A DNA stretch of 64,000 bases from Vibrio gigantis (lineage in GTDB: Bacteria > Pseudomonadota > Gammaproteobacteria > Enterobacterales > Vibrionaceae), in the NCBI RefSeq assembly GCF_024347515.1, contig NZ_AP025493.1:310001-374000 (forward strand), read 5' to 3'. The notes below the pieces were generated by a model. It searched no databases. It saw only the letters and a program-made list of their open reading frames with translations, and was not told the origin of the DNA. Shown here one piece after another: positions 27,141 to 35,209 of this stretch (its first letter is position 1; each line of letters opens with the position of its first letter). The translations under genes and the position numbers were made by a program.

Positions 27141-29264
27141 CTAAAGATGCTTCACGCGGCGTTTAACTTCTTCTTGCTTACCGAAGTTAAATGGTCGTGC
27201 ATCTGGGCTACCAAGGTAACCACAAACACGACGTGTTACCGATACTTTGGTTGAGTCATGGTTGCCACATTTAGGGCACGTAAAGCCCTTACTTGTACAA
27301 TCAAACTCACCGTTGTAACCACATTCGTAGCACTCATCAATTGGCGTATTCGTGCCGTAGTAAGGTACGCGTGTGTAGCTGTAGTCCCATACGTTTTCTA
27401 GTGCTTCGATGTTCTTCTGCATGTTCGGGAACTCACCGTAACAGATGAAACCGCCGCTAGATATTTCAGGATAAGGCATCTCGAAATCGATCTTGTCGTA
27501 TGGGTTCACTTTCTTCTGTACGTCTAGGTGGAAGCTGTTTGTGTAGTAACCGCGATCAGTTACACCATCAATCACACCAAACTCTTTGGTATCAATGCTG
27601 CAGAAACGGCTACATAGGTTTTCACTTGGTGTGCCGTACAGGCTGAACGCGTAACCTGTCTCTTTCGTCCAAGATTCCACTTCACGCTTCATATATTCCA
27701 CCAGCTCCAGCGCTTTAGCACGCATTTCGCCATCGTCGTACAAGTGAACGTCAGTACCGTAAAGTGCGGTCATCGCTTCGTGGATACCAATGTAACCAAG
27801 AGAAACAGAAGCACGGCCGTTCTTGAAGATGTCTGCGATAGAGTCGTCCGCTTTCAAACGTACGCCACATGCACCTTCCATGTATAGGATTGGCGCAACA
27901 CGCGCTTTCACGTTTTCTAGACGAGAGATACGAGTTTCTAATGCGCGACGAGCAAGCTTGAGTTTTTCATCAAGCAGTTCGTAGAACTTAACCATATCTT
28001 GCTTCGCGTTAATCGCGATACGTGGCAAGTTCAAGCTAACTACACCTAAGTTGTTACGGCCTTCGTGAATCAACTCACCGTTTTCTTCGTAAGTATTCAA
28101 GAAGCTACGGCAACCCATAGGCGTTTTGAATGACCCTGTCACTTCTACTACTTTGTCGTAGTTAAGAATGTCTGGGTACATACGCTTAGACGCACACTCT
28201 AGCGCTAGTTGCTTGATGTCGTAGTTTGGATCTTGCTTCTGATGGTTCAAACCATCTTTGATTGCAAACACCAATTTAGGGAACACGGCTGTTTTACGGT
28301 TCTTACCCAAACCTGCAATGCGGTTTTTCAAGATAGATTGCTGGATAAGTTTCGAACCCCAGCTTTCGCCTAAACCAAAACCAAACGTCACGAATGGTGT
28401 TTGACCATTAGCTGTGTGCAGCGTGTTTACTTCGTATTCCAATGACTGGAACGCGTCGTAACACTCTTTCTCTGTACGAGAGATAGCAAAAGCTTCTGGG
28501 CTATGAATGTCCCACTCTTTCGCTAATGATAAATGCTTCTCGTAGCTTGCCATTACGTAAGGTTCTAGAACCTCATCGATACGATTAATCGTTGTACCGC
28601 CGTATATGTGGCTCGCCACTTGTGCGATGATCTGTGCTGTAACCGCAGTCGCCGTAGAAATAGACTTAGGAGTGTCGATTTCCGCGTTACCCATCTTGAA
28701 GCCATGCGTTAACATGCCTTTCAGATCGATAAGCATACAGTTAAACATTGGGAAGAACGGGGCGTAGTCTAGATCGTGGTAATGAATGTCACCACACTCG
28801 TGAGCTTGTACGATGTCACGCGGCAAAATGTGAGTTTTCGCATAGTGTTTAGCCACGATACCCGCCAGCAAATCACGCTGAGTTGGGATAACTTTGCCGT
28901 CTTTGTTGGCATTTTCATTGATCAGATCCACATTGCTTTCTTCGATCAAACCTTCGATCTCACGAGTTAAAGCGCTTTGCTTTTCACGTGCGATGTCGCG
29001 GTCATGACGATATTCAATGTAGGCACGAGCAAGAGACTTATAAGGCCCCTGCATTAGCTCGTTCTCGACCATAGTTTGAATTTCAGAGATATGAACTTCA
29101 TCGTAGTCTTCGAGCTTCAACTCAACTGCTAATGCCACATTCAGTGCATAAATAGCAATTTCCTTATCGGCTTTGTCTGATGCTGCTTCCACTGCAGCTT
29201 GGATGCGATCTCTACTGAATGGAGCCCTTGAGCCATCACGCTTGATTACGATTGATTTCACCAC
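27141..29264 (-). CDS. nrdD: anaerobic ribonucleoside-triphosphate reductase
   Basis: A 707-residue glycyl-radical enzyme that reduces ribonucleoside triphosphates without oxygen. An N-terminal ATP-cone (about 3-95, IVIKRDGSRAPFSRDRI) gives allosteric control. The catalytic barrel follows. Near the C-terminus four cysteines (CYECGYNGEF...CPKCG) form the zinc site, and the radical glycine is G682 in RVCGYLGSPDARP. The promoter region carries paired NrdR boxes and an FNR box, which fits anaerobic expression and nucleotide-sensing repression. Confidence 0.98.
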   Translation of the reverse strand: MVKSIVIKRDGSRAPFSRDRIQAAVEAASDKADKEIAIYALNVALAVELKLEDYDEVHISEIQTMVENELMQGPYKSLARAYIEYRHDRDIAREKQSALTREIEGLIEESNVDLINENANKDGKVIPTQRDLLAGIVAKHYAKTHILPRDIVQAHECGDIHYHDLDYAPFFPMFNCMLIDLKGMLTHGFKMGNAEIDTPKSISTATAVTAQIIAQVASHIYGGTTINRIDEVLEPYVMASYEKHLSLAKEWDIHSPEAFAISRTEKECYDAFQSLEYEVNTLHTANGQTPFVTFGFGLGESWGSKLIQQSILKNRIAGLGKNRKTAVFPKLVFAIKDGLNHQKQDPNYDIKQLALECASKRMYPDILNYDKVVEVTGSFKTPMGCRSFLNTYEENGELIHEGRNNLGVVSLNLPRIAINAKQDMVKFYELLDEKLKLARRALETRISRLENVKARVAPILYMEGACGVRLKADDSIADIFKNGRASVSLGYIGIHEAMTALYGTDVHLYDDGEMRAKALELVEYMKREVESWTKETGYAFSLYGTPSENLCSRFCSIDTKEFGVIDGVTDRGYYTNSFHLDVQKKVNPYDKIDFEMPYPEISSGGFICYGEFPNMQKNIEALENVWDYSYTRVPYYGTNTPIDECYECGYNGEFDCTSKGFTCPKCGNHDSTKVSVTRRVCGYLGSPDARPFNFGKQEEVKRRVKHL

Positions 29265-29305
29265 TTCTCCTTACTCTTGAGCTATTCACAGACTTATCCA
29301 CAAAC

Positions 29306-29352
29306 ACACTATATAGAGCGATTTATCGTTTAACTAACACTAGATATTGTGG
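29306..29352 (-). promoter_or_regulatory. paired NrdR boxes upstream of nrdDG
   Basis: ACACTATATAGAGCGA (29306-29321) and ACACTAGATATTGTGG (29337-29352) resemble the NrdR consensus acaCwAtATaTwGtgT at 13 and 14 of 16 positions. They start exactly 31 bp apart (three helical turns), the standard spacing for NrdR box pairs, and end about 42 bp before the nrdD ATG. Confidence 0.82.
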
Positions 29353-29383
29353 CGTATTTAACGAGAACCACCAACTTTGAGTA

Positions 29384-29397
29384 TTGATTTGGATCAA
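29384..29397. promoter_or_regulatory. perfect FNR box upstream of nrdDG
   Basis: TTGATTTGGATCAA matches the FNR consensus TTGAT-N4-ATCAA at all ten specified positions. It lies about 120 bp before the nrdD ATG and 168 bp before the divergent gene at 29565. Confidence 0.85.
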
Positions 29398-29564
29398 TAA
29401 AAAGAGAACGCTGACTAAGATCAATTCAATATTATTACGTGAGTTCTCAAGTCGAAAAGAAACAATGTAACAATAAAAAAACTGCTAAAAAGAGTTGAAT
29501 TTTCGGTAAGTGTTGTAGGATAACGGCTCATCAATATTGGCAGACAAAATTAGGGATATTTGGC

Positions 29565-30440
29565 ATGAAACGACTTCGAAACTGGATAATGTTGGGTTGC
29601 TTACTCAGTAGCCACTCATTTGCTGAACCTTTGACCATATCCAGTTGGAATATCGAATGGTTATCAACCAACGAGACTGTGAATAAGTTTTCCGCCCAAC
29701 GTGATCAAGCTGATTTCGATAAACTCAAAGAGTACTTCCAATCTTTAGATGCGGATGTGGTTGCGTTTCAAGAAGTCGATGACGCAGATGCCATTCAGCG
29801 TGTGGCTGGCGATCAATACAAGATATTGATGTCTGACCGAGCATTACCAGAAAACAGTAAGCGCCAGTTCAAAGAAGTGAACCAATACACAGGCTTCGCA
29901 GTTCGTAAAGGAATCACACTCACCGACTACGCTGACTTTCCTCTGGAATCGAGTGCCAACAGCAAGCTTAGGTTCGCCAGCTATGTGGTCATTGAAACAG
30001 GCTCGAAGCCAATTCACATGTTGTCTGTCCATTTAAAGGCAGGCTGCAGTGGGGCGTATAAGTCTAACCGCGATTGTTCACGCCTAAAAGACCAAGCTCA
30101 ACAACTCAATAAGTGGATACAACAAAGAGAACGCAACGGTGAGGACTACGCGATTCTGGGGGACTTCAACCATAACCTATCCTACTCAAGAGATTGGATG
30201 TGGAAGGGTTTAACTGAAAACACGGATGCTCGTTTGGCGACAAGAAAGACCCGTGCGGATTGTAAGGTTCGCTCAAATCGTAATAACCACCGCACACACC
30301 AATTCCGCTCTGTAATAGACCACATTGTCGTTAGCGATTCATTAAGTGCATCACCTGCGAAGCAGAAGGTATTTGAAACGCAAGATGTGCTGGATTACAA
30401 ACTCAGCGACCACTGCCCAGTTTCAACGACCATCAAATAA
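29565..30440 (+). CDS. secreted endonuclease/exonuclease/phosphatase-family protein
   Basis: A 291-residue protein with a signal peptide (1-20, ending SFA) and a DNase I-like EEP domain: N29 (SSWNIEWL), metal-binding E70 (FQEVDD), SVHLKAG, GDFNHN and the C-terminal catalytic D282-H283 (SDHCP). Two cysteine pairs (near CSGAYKSNRDC and CKV...DHC) suit an exported protein. It could be an extracellular or periplasmic nuclease or phosphatase; substrate cannot be told from sequence. Divergent from nrdD. Confidence 0.85.
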   Translation: MKRLRNWIMLGCLLSSHSFAEPLTISSWNIEWLSTNETVNKFSAQRDQADFDKLKEYFQSLDADVVAFQEVDDADAIQRVAGDQYKILMSDRALPENSKRQFKEVNQYTGFAVRKGITLTDYADFPLESSANSKLRFASYVVIETGSKPIHMLSVHLKAGCSGAYKSNRDCSRLKDQAQQLNKWIQQRERNGEDYAILGDFNHNLSYSRDWMWKGLTENTDARLATRKTRADCKVRSNRNNHRTHQFRSVIDHIVVSDSLSASPAKQKVFETQDVLDYKLSDHCPVSTTIK

Positions 30441-30452
30441 TAGATAGAGATG

Positions 30453-30495
30453 TAAAAATAGGCTGACTGGCTTTCTTATTAAAGCGTGTCAGCCT
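30453..30495 (-). terminator. rho-independent terminator after the YeeE/YedE pair
   Basis: AGGCTGAC (30460-30467) and GTCAGCCT (30488-30495) form the stem, with an inner CTTT/AAAG. On the minus strand it is followed by ATTTTT. The convergent EEP gene may use it too, although no T-run follows on the plus strand. Confidence 0.75.
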
Positions 30496-30541
30496 CTCAA
30501 ATGGTCATATCAAGCCTATTCTATAAGCGATAAGTTTAGCA

Positions 30542-30973
30542 CTAGCAAGTTTTATTCGTTCGACCTGCCAACCACATTCCCGCCAGCATGCTTATCATAA
30601 ATACCCACACGGTTGGGTTACCGCCACTGAGACTAGTTACCGCAGGCCCTGGACAAAAGCCTGCCAGCCCCCAACCTAAGCCAAACGCTGTTGAACCTAG
30701 AATCAGTTTTCTGTCGATTAGTGGATTGTTACGGCTATCTAACGGCTCACCATTAAACGCTTTAGCGCGCTTTTTAATAACTAGGTGATAAAATGGAGCG
30801 AACACCAGTAGCGCACCGCCCATCACGAATGCCAAGCTCATGTCCCAGTTACCGGTAATGTCTAAGAAGCCGAGCACTTTCTCAGGATCAACCATGCCTG
30901 AGATGATCATTCCAGACCCAAACAGAATACCTGCGACCAAACCAATAACGATAGTAAATGAAGCGTTTTTCAT
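30542..30973 (-). CDS. YedE-like sulfur transport half-protein (DUF6691 type)
   Basis: A 143-residue inner-membrane protein with about four helices and the conserved GFCPGPAVTSLSGGNPTVW loop containing a reactive cysteine. It is one half of the YeeE/YedE fold, split over two genes as in PmpA/PmpB of Serratia. The family moves thiosulfate or related sulfur compounds; the actual substrate here is unproven. The start overlaps the stop of the upstream half by one base. Confidence 0.85.
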   Translation of the reverse strand: MKNASFTIVIGLVAGILFGSGMIISGMVDPEKVLGFLDITGNWDMSLAFVMGGALLVFAPFYHLVIKKRAKAFNGEPLDSRNNPLIDRKLILGSTAFGLGWGLAGFCPGPAVTSLSGGNPTVWVFMISMLAGMWLAGRTNKTC

Positions 30974-31434
30974 TATGCCCCCAAGCCAATTAGATTCTTG
31001 ATAAACACGGTTACGATTGCCACACCCATAAATACACAGGTCGCAACAATAGAACGTTTAGATAAACGAGCCATTCCCACAATGCCATGTCCGCTAGTAC
31101 ACCCATTCGCCGTTTTAGTGCCGAAACCCACTAACAGACCAGCAATAACTACCACCAATAGGTTCATCTCTTCCAATTGAGGGAGTTGGTAACCGGTAGG
31201 AATCAACAACCAACCACTTACGACCATTCCAACAACAAATGCGATACGCCAATGCTTGTCAGTTTTATCTGTATCCACGCCTTCGCTCTCTTTGTTGCTG
31301 GTGCCAACTGGTAATAAACGGCTAACAATGCCACTAATACCTGCAACTCGACCAATGCCCAACATTAAAACAATGGCCGACACGCCTAACAACATGCCTC
31401 CGAAAAAAGCATCCCAAGGAATCAAACTAAGCAT
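30973..31434 (-). CDS. YeeE-like sulfur transport half-protein
   Basis: A 153-residue inner-membrane protein, partner of the preceding entry. It carries TANGCTSGHGIVGMARLSKRS, the cysteine motif of YeeE/YedE thiosulfate transporters. The middle (about 43-60) holds a hydrophilic cytoplasmic or periplasmic loop. It is first in a two-gene operon. An AT-rich dyad about 70 bp upstream may be the operator of an ArsR-type sulfur sensor as in BigR/PmpR systems, but no regulator gene is adjacent. Confidence 0.85.
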   Translation of the reverse strand: MLSLIPWDAFFGGMLLGVSAIVLMLGIGRVAGISGIVSRLLPVGTSNKESEGVDTDKTDKHWRIAFVVGMVVSGWLLIPTGYQLPQLEEMNLLVVVIAGLLVGFGTKTANGCTSGHGIVGMARLSKRSIVATCVFMGVAIVTVFIKNLIGLGA

Positions 31435-31504
31435 AGACCTCTCCTATCAACGAACATCATAAACTCATAACAACCTTTAAATTAGAGTTTACTAATAAAT
31501 ATAA

Positions 31505-31520
31505 ATTAGTCAATGCTAAT
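31505..31520. promoter_or_regulatory. candidate operator of the YeeE/YedE pair
   Basis: ATTAG-N6-CTAAT inverted repeat in an AT-rich leader, 71 bp before the YeeE start. Assignment to a regulator is inference. Confidence 0.4.
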
Positions 31521-31573
31521 ATAAATTCCCTCGCTTATGCTTATGTTTGTTTGATTTACTATCCAGCCAGCAC

Positions 31574-31602
31574 AAAAAAACCCTTAGGCATTAACCTAAG
31601 GG
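31574..31602 (-). terminator. rho-independent terminator after the glycosyltransferase gene
   Basis: Minus-strand stem CCCTTAGG / CCTAAGGG, 6-nt loop, followed by seven T. Confidence 0.92.
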
Positions 31603-31631
31603 CTTATGGTTTCATTTGAACTGTATGTCAG

Positions 31632-32864
31632 TTACTTAGTCTTGTTCTTTTCAGCTATCCACTGAGACATGTACTTGGTACTCGCCATGCTGTGGTGCTT
31701 AAGCATCGAGCCAAAGAAGTTATCCAGTCGATGAGATTCAAGTTCAGACTCTAGCGCAATCAATCGCTCGATTAATTTGTCGCCCAGTTGATTCTGATCG
31801 TAGTGTGCTTCAAGAATTGAGTGACATTGGCTTTGAGCCTTAAGCCACCTCTCTTCATCTTCATAGAGAGCGACAGCTTGTTCAACAAACTCATCAATAT
31901 CATCTGCCACCGCACCCGGCCATTGCAGTTCGCCTTGTGGTAGCATGCCTTCACTGCCGATCTCACTCGTCACGTTTGGTGTTTTCAGCTTCATCGCATC
32001 AAGCAACTTGCCTTTAATGCCCGCACCAAAACGTAATGGCGCAACACATACACGTGCCTCTTCCATCACTTCTTGAGCATCTTTAGCCCAACCTTTGATG
32101 TGGAAACCGGTTTTAGGATTGTGCAAAGCGGTTGCCTTTGGTGGCGGGTATGAACCGTATATATGAAGTTCAGTATCAGGCAACTGCTTACGAATCTTTG
32201 GCCAAATCTTCTGTAATTGAAGCACTGCATCCCAGTTAGGCGCATGTCTAAAGTTACCTATCGTCATGAAATGCTTACGCTCTTCAAAGCTTCTCGTACT
32301 TTTAGGTAACGTATTGAGATCAACCATGAACGGCAGATGATGTAATAACTTTGGATCGATATTGAACTCAGATTGGAGCAATTCCATCTCGTAGCTTGAG
32401 ATGATCAACGAAAGATCACAGCGCAGAATCGCAGCAATTTCACGTCTCGCTAAGTCACTGTACAAGTACTCTTTGGTCAGCTCAGCCTCTTTCTTAACAG
32501 CTTCATGTCTAGCATTGCGTAGGAACTGTAAATCTTCAGTATCCAACAGCTTAAAGGCATTCGGACATACCTTCTCAACACGCCAGCCGAATTGCTCTTC
32601 CATCATAAAACGGTCAAACATGACGACATCTGGTTGCAGCTCTTCTATGTACTGGTCAAAGCTATCGCAATTTAGCTGAATAGATTGGCTTGTGATGCCC
32701 TCTTCAGAAAGGTCGATCATATGCTCGGTTTCTTGAGCTGGCGTTGCGAACTCAACAGACCAACCTTGTCTCTTAAATAGACGTAATAGAGACATCATAT
32801 GGCTGCCAGCCGCCGATGAATTCGGTTCTGGCCATACGTAGCCAATTGCTAAAACTTTCTTCAA
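31632..32864 (-). CDS. glycosyltransferase, GT-B fold (GT4-like)
   Basis: A 410-residue cytoplasmic protein. The N-terminal Rossmann half begins KVLAIGYVWPEPNSSAAGSHMM. The C-terminal half has MTIGNFRHAPNWDAV, LHIYGSYPP, GFHIKGWAKDAQEVMEEARVCVAPLRFGAGIKGKLLDAMKLKTPNVTSEIGSEG, which is the nucleotide-sugar binding region of group 1 transferases (the usual E-x7-E reads as K-x-K-L-x-D variants). Donor and acceptor are unknown. It is monocistronic, not within a visible polysaccharide cluster. Confidence 0.82.
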   Translation of the reverse strand: MKKVLAIGYVWPEPNSSAAGSHMMSLLRLFKRQGWSVEFATPAQETEHMIDLSEEGITSQSIQLNCDSFDQYIEELQPDVVMFDRFMMEEQFGWRVEKVCPNAFKLLDTEDLQFLRNARHEAVKKEAELTKEYLYSDLARREIAAILRCDLSLIISSYEMELLQSEFNIDPKLLHHLPFMVDLNTLPKSTRSFEERKHFMTIGNFRHAPNWDAVLQLQKIWPKIRKQLPDTELHIYGSYPPPKATALHNPKTGFHIKGWAKDAQEVMEEARVCVAPLRFGAGIKGKLLDAMKLKTPNVTSEIGSEGMLPQGELQWPGAVADDIDEFVEQAVALYEDEERWLKAQSQCHSILEAHYDQNQLGDKLIERLIALESELESHRLDNFFGSMLKHHSMASTKYMSQWIAEKNKTK

Positions 32865-32883
32865 AACACTTCCTAAGAAATAA

Positions 32884-32906
32884 CAAAAGGGACTGTAGAA
32901 GTCCCT
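32884..32906 (-). terminator. rho-independent terminator after the GNAT gene
   Basis: Minus-strand stem AGGGACT / AGTCCCT, 5-nt loop, followed by TTTTG. Confidence 0.75.
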
Positions 32907-32962
32907 AATTAAACGTAAATCGATTTATACCGCTGATTATAATTAGTTTTAAAACTCAGCGA

Positions 32963-33445
32963 TCAGATTCGCTCACCTACATTGCGAGCTATCATAAGCA
33001 CTTCATCCGCAGAGTACAGGTTTGAAATCGTGGTTTCGATCTCTGCGCCCAACGTCGATTGATAAAGCTTTTGTGCAAAGTTGTCTGCTCTGGTGGTCAC
33101 TAATACATGTTTTAGCGTCGAGCCTTGCTCTGCTAGTTTCTGCTTCACTTGCGGCAAAGAGTCTAGAATCAGCTTTTTACCCAATCCTTGCCCCTGCGCG
33201 CTCGGTGCCACAGCAAGTTGCTCTAGTTCCAAAACAGCTTCAGGCCTAAACCCACTCTTTTGCACCCAAATTATGTAGCCGACAATCACGCCATCGCTTT
33301 CAGCAACAAAGTTAAGAAAACGTGGTGCGGCACTTAAGTTACATTGTAACCAATATTTTGAGTTTTGCTGTCGAACAAAAGTAGCTTGGTGAACTAAAGC
33401 CGCCCCATCGAGGTCGGCTTCTGCCATAAAACGAACTTGCGCCAT
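32963..33445 (-). CDS. GNAT-family N-acetyltransferase
   Basis: A 160-residue protein with GNAT motifs: LEQLAVAPSAQGQGLGKKLILDSL is motif A (acetyl-CoA pyrophosphate loop, QGQGLG), preceded by GVIVGYIIWVQ and followed by LVTTRADNFAQKLYQSTLGA. The acceptor is unknown. It starts 4 bp after the stop of the FabH-like gene and is likely cotranscribed with it. Confidence 0.88.
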   Translation of the reverse strand: MAQVRFMAEADLDGAALVHQATFVRQQNSKYWLQCNLSAAPRFLNFVAESDGVIVGYIIWVQKSGFRPEAVLELEQLAVAPSAQGQGLGKKLILDSLPQVKQKLAEQGSTLKHVLVTTRADNFAQKLYQSTLGAEIETTISNLYSADEVLMIARNVGERI

Positions 33446-33449
33446 GATG

Positions 33450-34550
33450 CTACTCGTTCTCAGAATTGGGACGCGTTTTACAGTGTAAAATGGCTCTTTC
33501 TAAAAGCTCTAAAGCAGAGTTATCCGCTTCTGGAAGCTTAGCATCCGATTGACCTAGCGGTTCAACACGGCTGCCCCACTTAATATGACCAGCTCCCCAA
33601 GTTAAACCGGCACCGAATGCCGCCACAAGGATGTTTGAGTTAGGTTTAACAAAGCCTTGCTCTAACGATTCACACAATGCAATCGGCACAGTCGCAGCCG
33701 ACGTATTGCCGTAGTTTTGAATGTTCACAAAGGCTTTCTCGCGCTCAATGCCAGCCATATCGCAAAGCGTTTGAATAATTCGGATGTTCGCCTGATGTGG
33801 AATCACAACATCAATGTTGTCTGTTGAGATACCTGTGCGGCTCAATACGGTGTGGGCAGCCGCACCCATGCCTTTAACTGCACGCTTGAAGATCTCTTTA
33901 CCCACGAAATCGAAGTCCCAGTAACCGTTATCAGCCGCAAAACGGTCCATTGAAGTACCGAACTTAGGCACAGCTAGAATATCTCGGCCTTCCGCATCAC
34001 AGCCGATTTGCGCTTCTTGGAGACCAACTTGCTCTTCAGTGCGAGAAAGTACGACAGCACCCGCACCATCACCGAATAGAACCGCAGTATCACGCTTGGT
34101 CCAGTCGATGAAGAATGAAAGACGCTCTGCACCGACAACGATAGCGTTGCGGTAGTTGCCCGCTTGAATCAATCGAGTTGCTGTTTCAACACCGTAGATG
34201 AAGCCTGTACACGCTGCATTAAGGTCAAAAGCCGCTGCGCTCTTAATGCCTAGGTTCTGTTGCACTTTAGACGCAGTATTTGGAATAAGAGAGTCTGGGC
34301 TGCACGTTGCGATGATCACGAGATCGATGTCTTCTACAGTAAGACCAGCACACGCCATTGCGTGTTGAGCAGCAACAGTCGCTAGTTCAGAGGTATTTAC
34401 ATGACTGATACGACGGTTTTCGATACCAGTTCGAGTTCGAATCCACTCGTCAGACGTATCAATAAAAGTGCTTAGGTCATCATTAGACAGCACGGCTGGT
34501 GGCAGACACTTTCCCCAGCCCGTAATTTCGGCGTAAAATTTTGTCATCAT
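33450..34550 (-). CDS. 3-oxoacyl-ACP synthase III family protein (FabH paralogue)
   Basis: A 366-residue thiolase-fold enzyme with the KAS III triad: C114 (NAACTGFIYG), H252 (IPHQANIRII) and N282 (NYGNTSAAT). The family condenses an acyl-CoA starter with malonyl-ACP. It is about 45 residues longer than typical FabH, with an extra C-terminal tail after GAGHIKW (about 326-366). It is not inside a fatty-acid operon (no plsX, fabD or acpP nearby), so it is probably the second FabH known from vibrios, possibly with another starter-unit preference. Confidence 0.88.
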   Translation of the reverse strand: MMTKFYAEITGWGKCLPPAVLSNDDLSTFIDTSDEWIRTRTGIENRRISHVNTSELATVAAQHAMACAGLTVEDIDLVIIATCSPDSLIPNTASKVQQNLGIKSAAAFDLNAACTGFIYGVETATRLIQAGNYRNAIVVGAERLSFFIDWTKRDTAVLFGDGAGAVVLSRTEEQVGLQEAQIGCDAEGRDILAVPKFGTSMDRFAADNGYWDFDFVGKEIFKRAVKGMGAAAHTVLSRTGISTDNIDVVIPHQANIRIIQTLCDMAGIEREKAFVNIQNYGNTSAATVPIALCESLEQGFVKPNSNILVAAFGAGLTWGAGHIKWGSRVEPLGQSDAKLPEADNSALELLERAILHCKTRPNSENE

Positions 34551-34668
34551 TTACCTGTTTATTGTTTGTTTTTATTTAAGTATCGTATTCTAGTTTTAAA
34601 CAGTATAAGCGTTCCGTGCGTGATTCGTAAATCGCGTTAGCCACGGAGTTACAATAAAAGAGAAAGTT

Positions 34669-35103
34669 ATGTCTACATTCAACACTCGTTGCCCTTCTTG
34701 CGGTGGCGTAAACCGAGTTCCTTCAGAAAGAATTTCAGAAAGCCCTACTTGTGGTAAGTGCAAAAACGCATTGCTAGACGGCGCGCCAATCGAAGGCACG
34801 TCATTGAATTTCCAATCTATTTTGAACAGTTCACAGCCTGTGGTTGTCGATTTTTGGGCAACATGGTGCAACCCATGTGTAGGCTTCGCACCTGTATTTA
34901 GCGATGTCGCTAAAGAGCGCGCTGGCGATGTTCGATTTGTTAAGATCGATACCGAAGCTCAACAGCAACTGGCGGCTACGTATCAAATCAGAAGCATCCC
35001 AACGGTGATGGTATTTAAGAACGGTCAACGAGTTGATACGATCAACGGTGCTTTACCGAAAGGTCAGTTTGATCAATGGCTTAATCAAGCTTTGGATAAA
35101 TAA
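34669..35103 (+). CDS. trxC: thioredoxin 2 with N-terminal zinc site
   Basis: A 144-residue protein. The N-terminal zinc ribbon has C8, C11, C28 and C31, as in E. coli Trx2. The thioredoxin domain carries WATWCNPC with C67 and C70, and the cis-proline region IRSIPTVMVF. The usual WCGPC has become WCNPC, a change that may shift redox potential. It reduces disulfides in the cytoplasm; Trx2 proteins are often induced by oxidative stress. Divergent from the FabH-like gene. Confidence 0.93.
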   Translation: MSTFNTRCPSCGGVNRVPSERISESPTCGKCKNALLDGAPIEGTSLNFQSILNSSQPVVVDFWATWCNPCVGFAPVFSDVAKERAGDVRFVKIDTEAQQQLAATYQIRSIPTVMVFKNGQRVDTINGALPKGQFDQWLNQALDK

Positions 35104-35133
35104 GTTTGCCTAAAATCATTCATTAACCGGCAA

Positions 35134-35180
35134 ACAAAAATAGGTTATGAGCCCTTAACGAATAAGGCTTCATAACCTAT
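35134..35180 (-). terminator. rho-independent terminator after the GMC oxidoreductase gene
   Basis: ATAGGTTATGA and TCATAACCTAT with inner GCC/GGC form a long stem. On the minus strand it is followed by a T-run (TTTTTG). It lies between convergent trxC and the oxidoreductase gene. Confidence 0.85.
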
Positions 35181-35209
35181 ATTAAGACAACAATTTGTCG
35201 TTATTGTCT

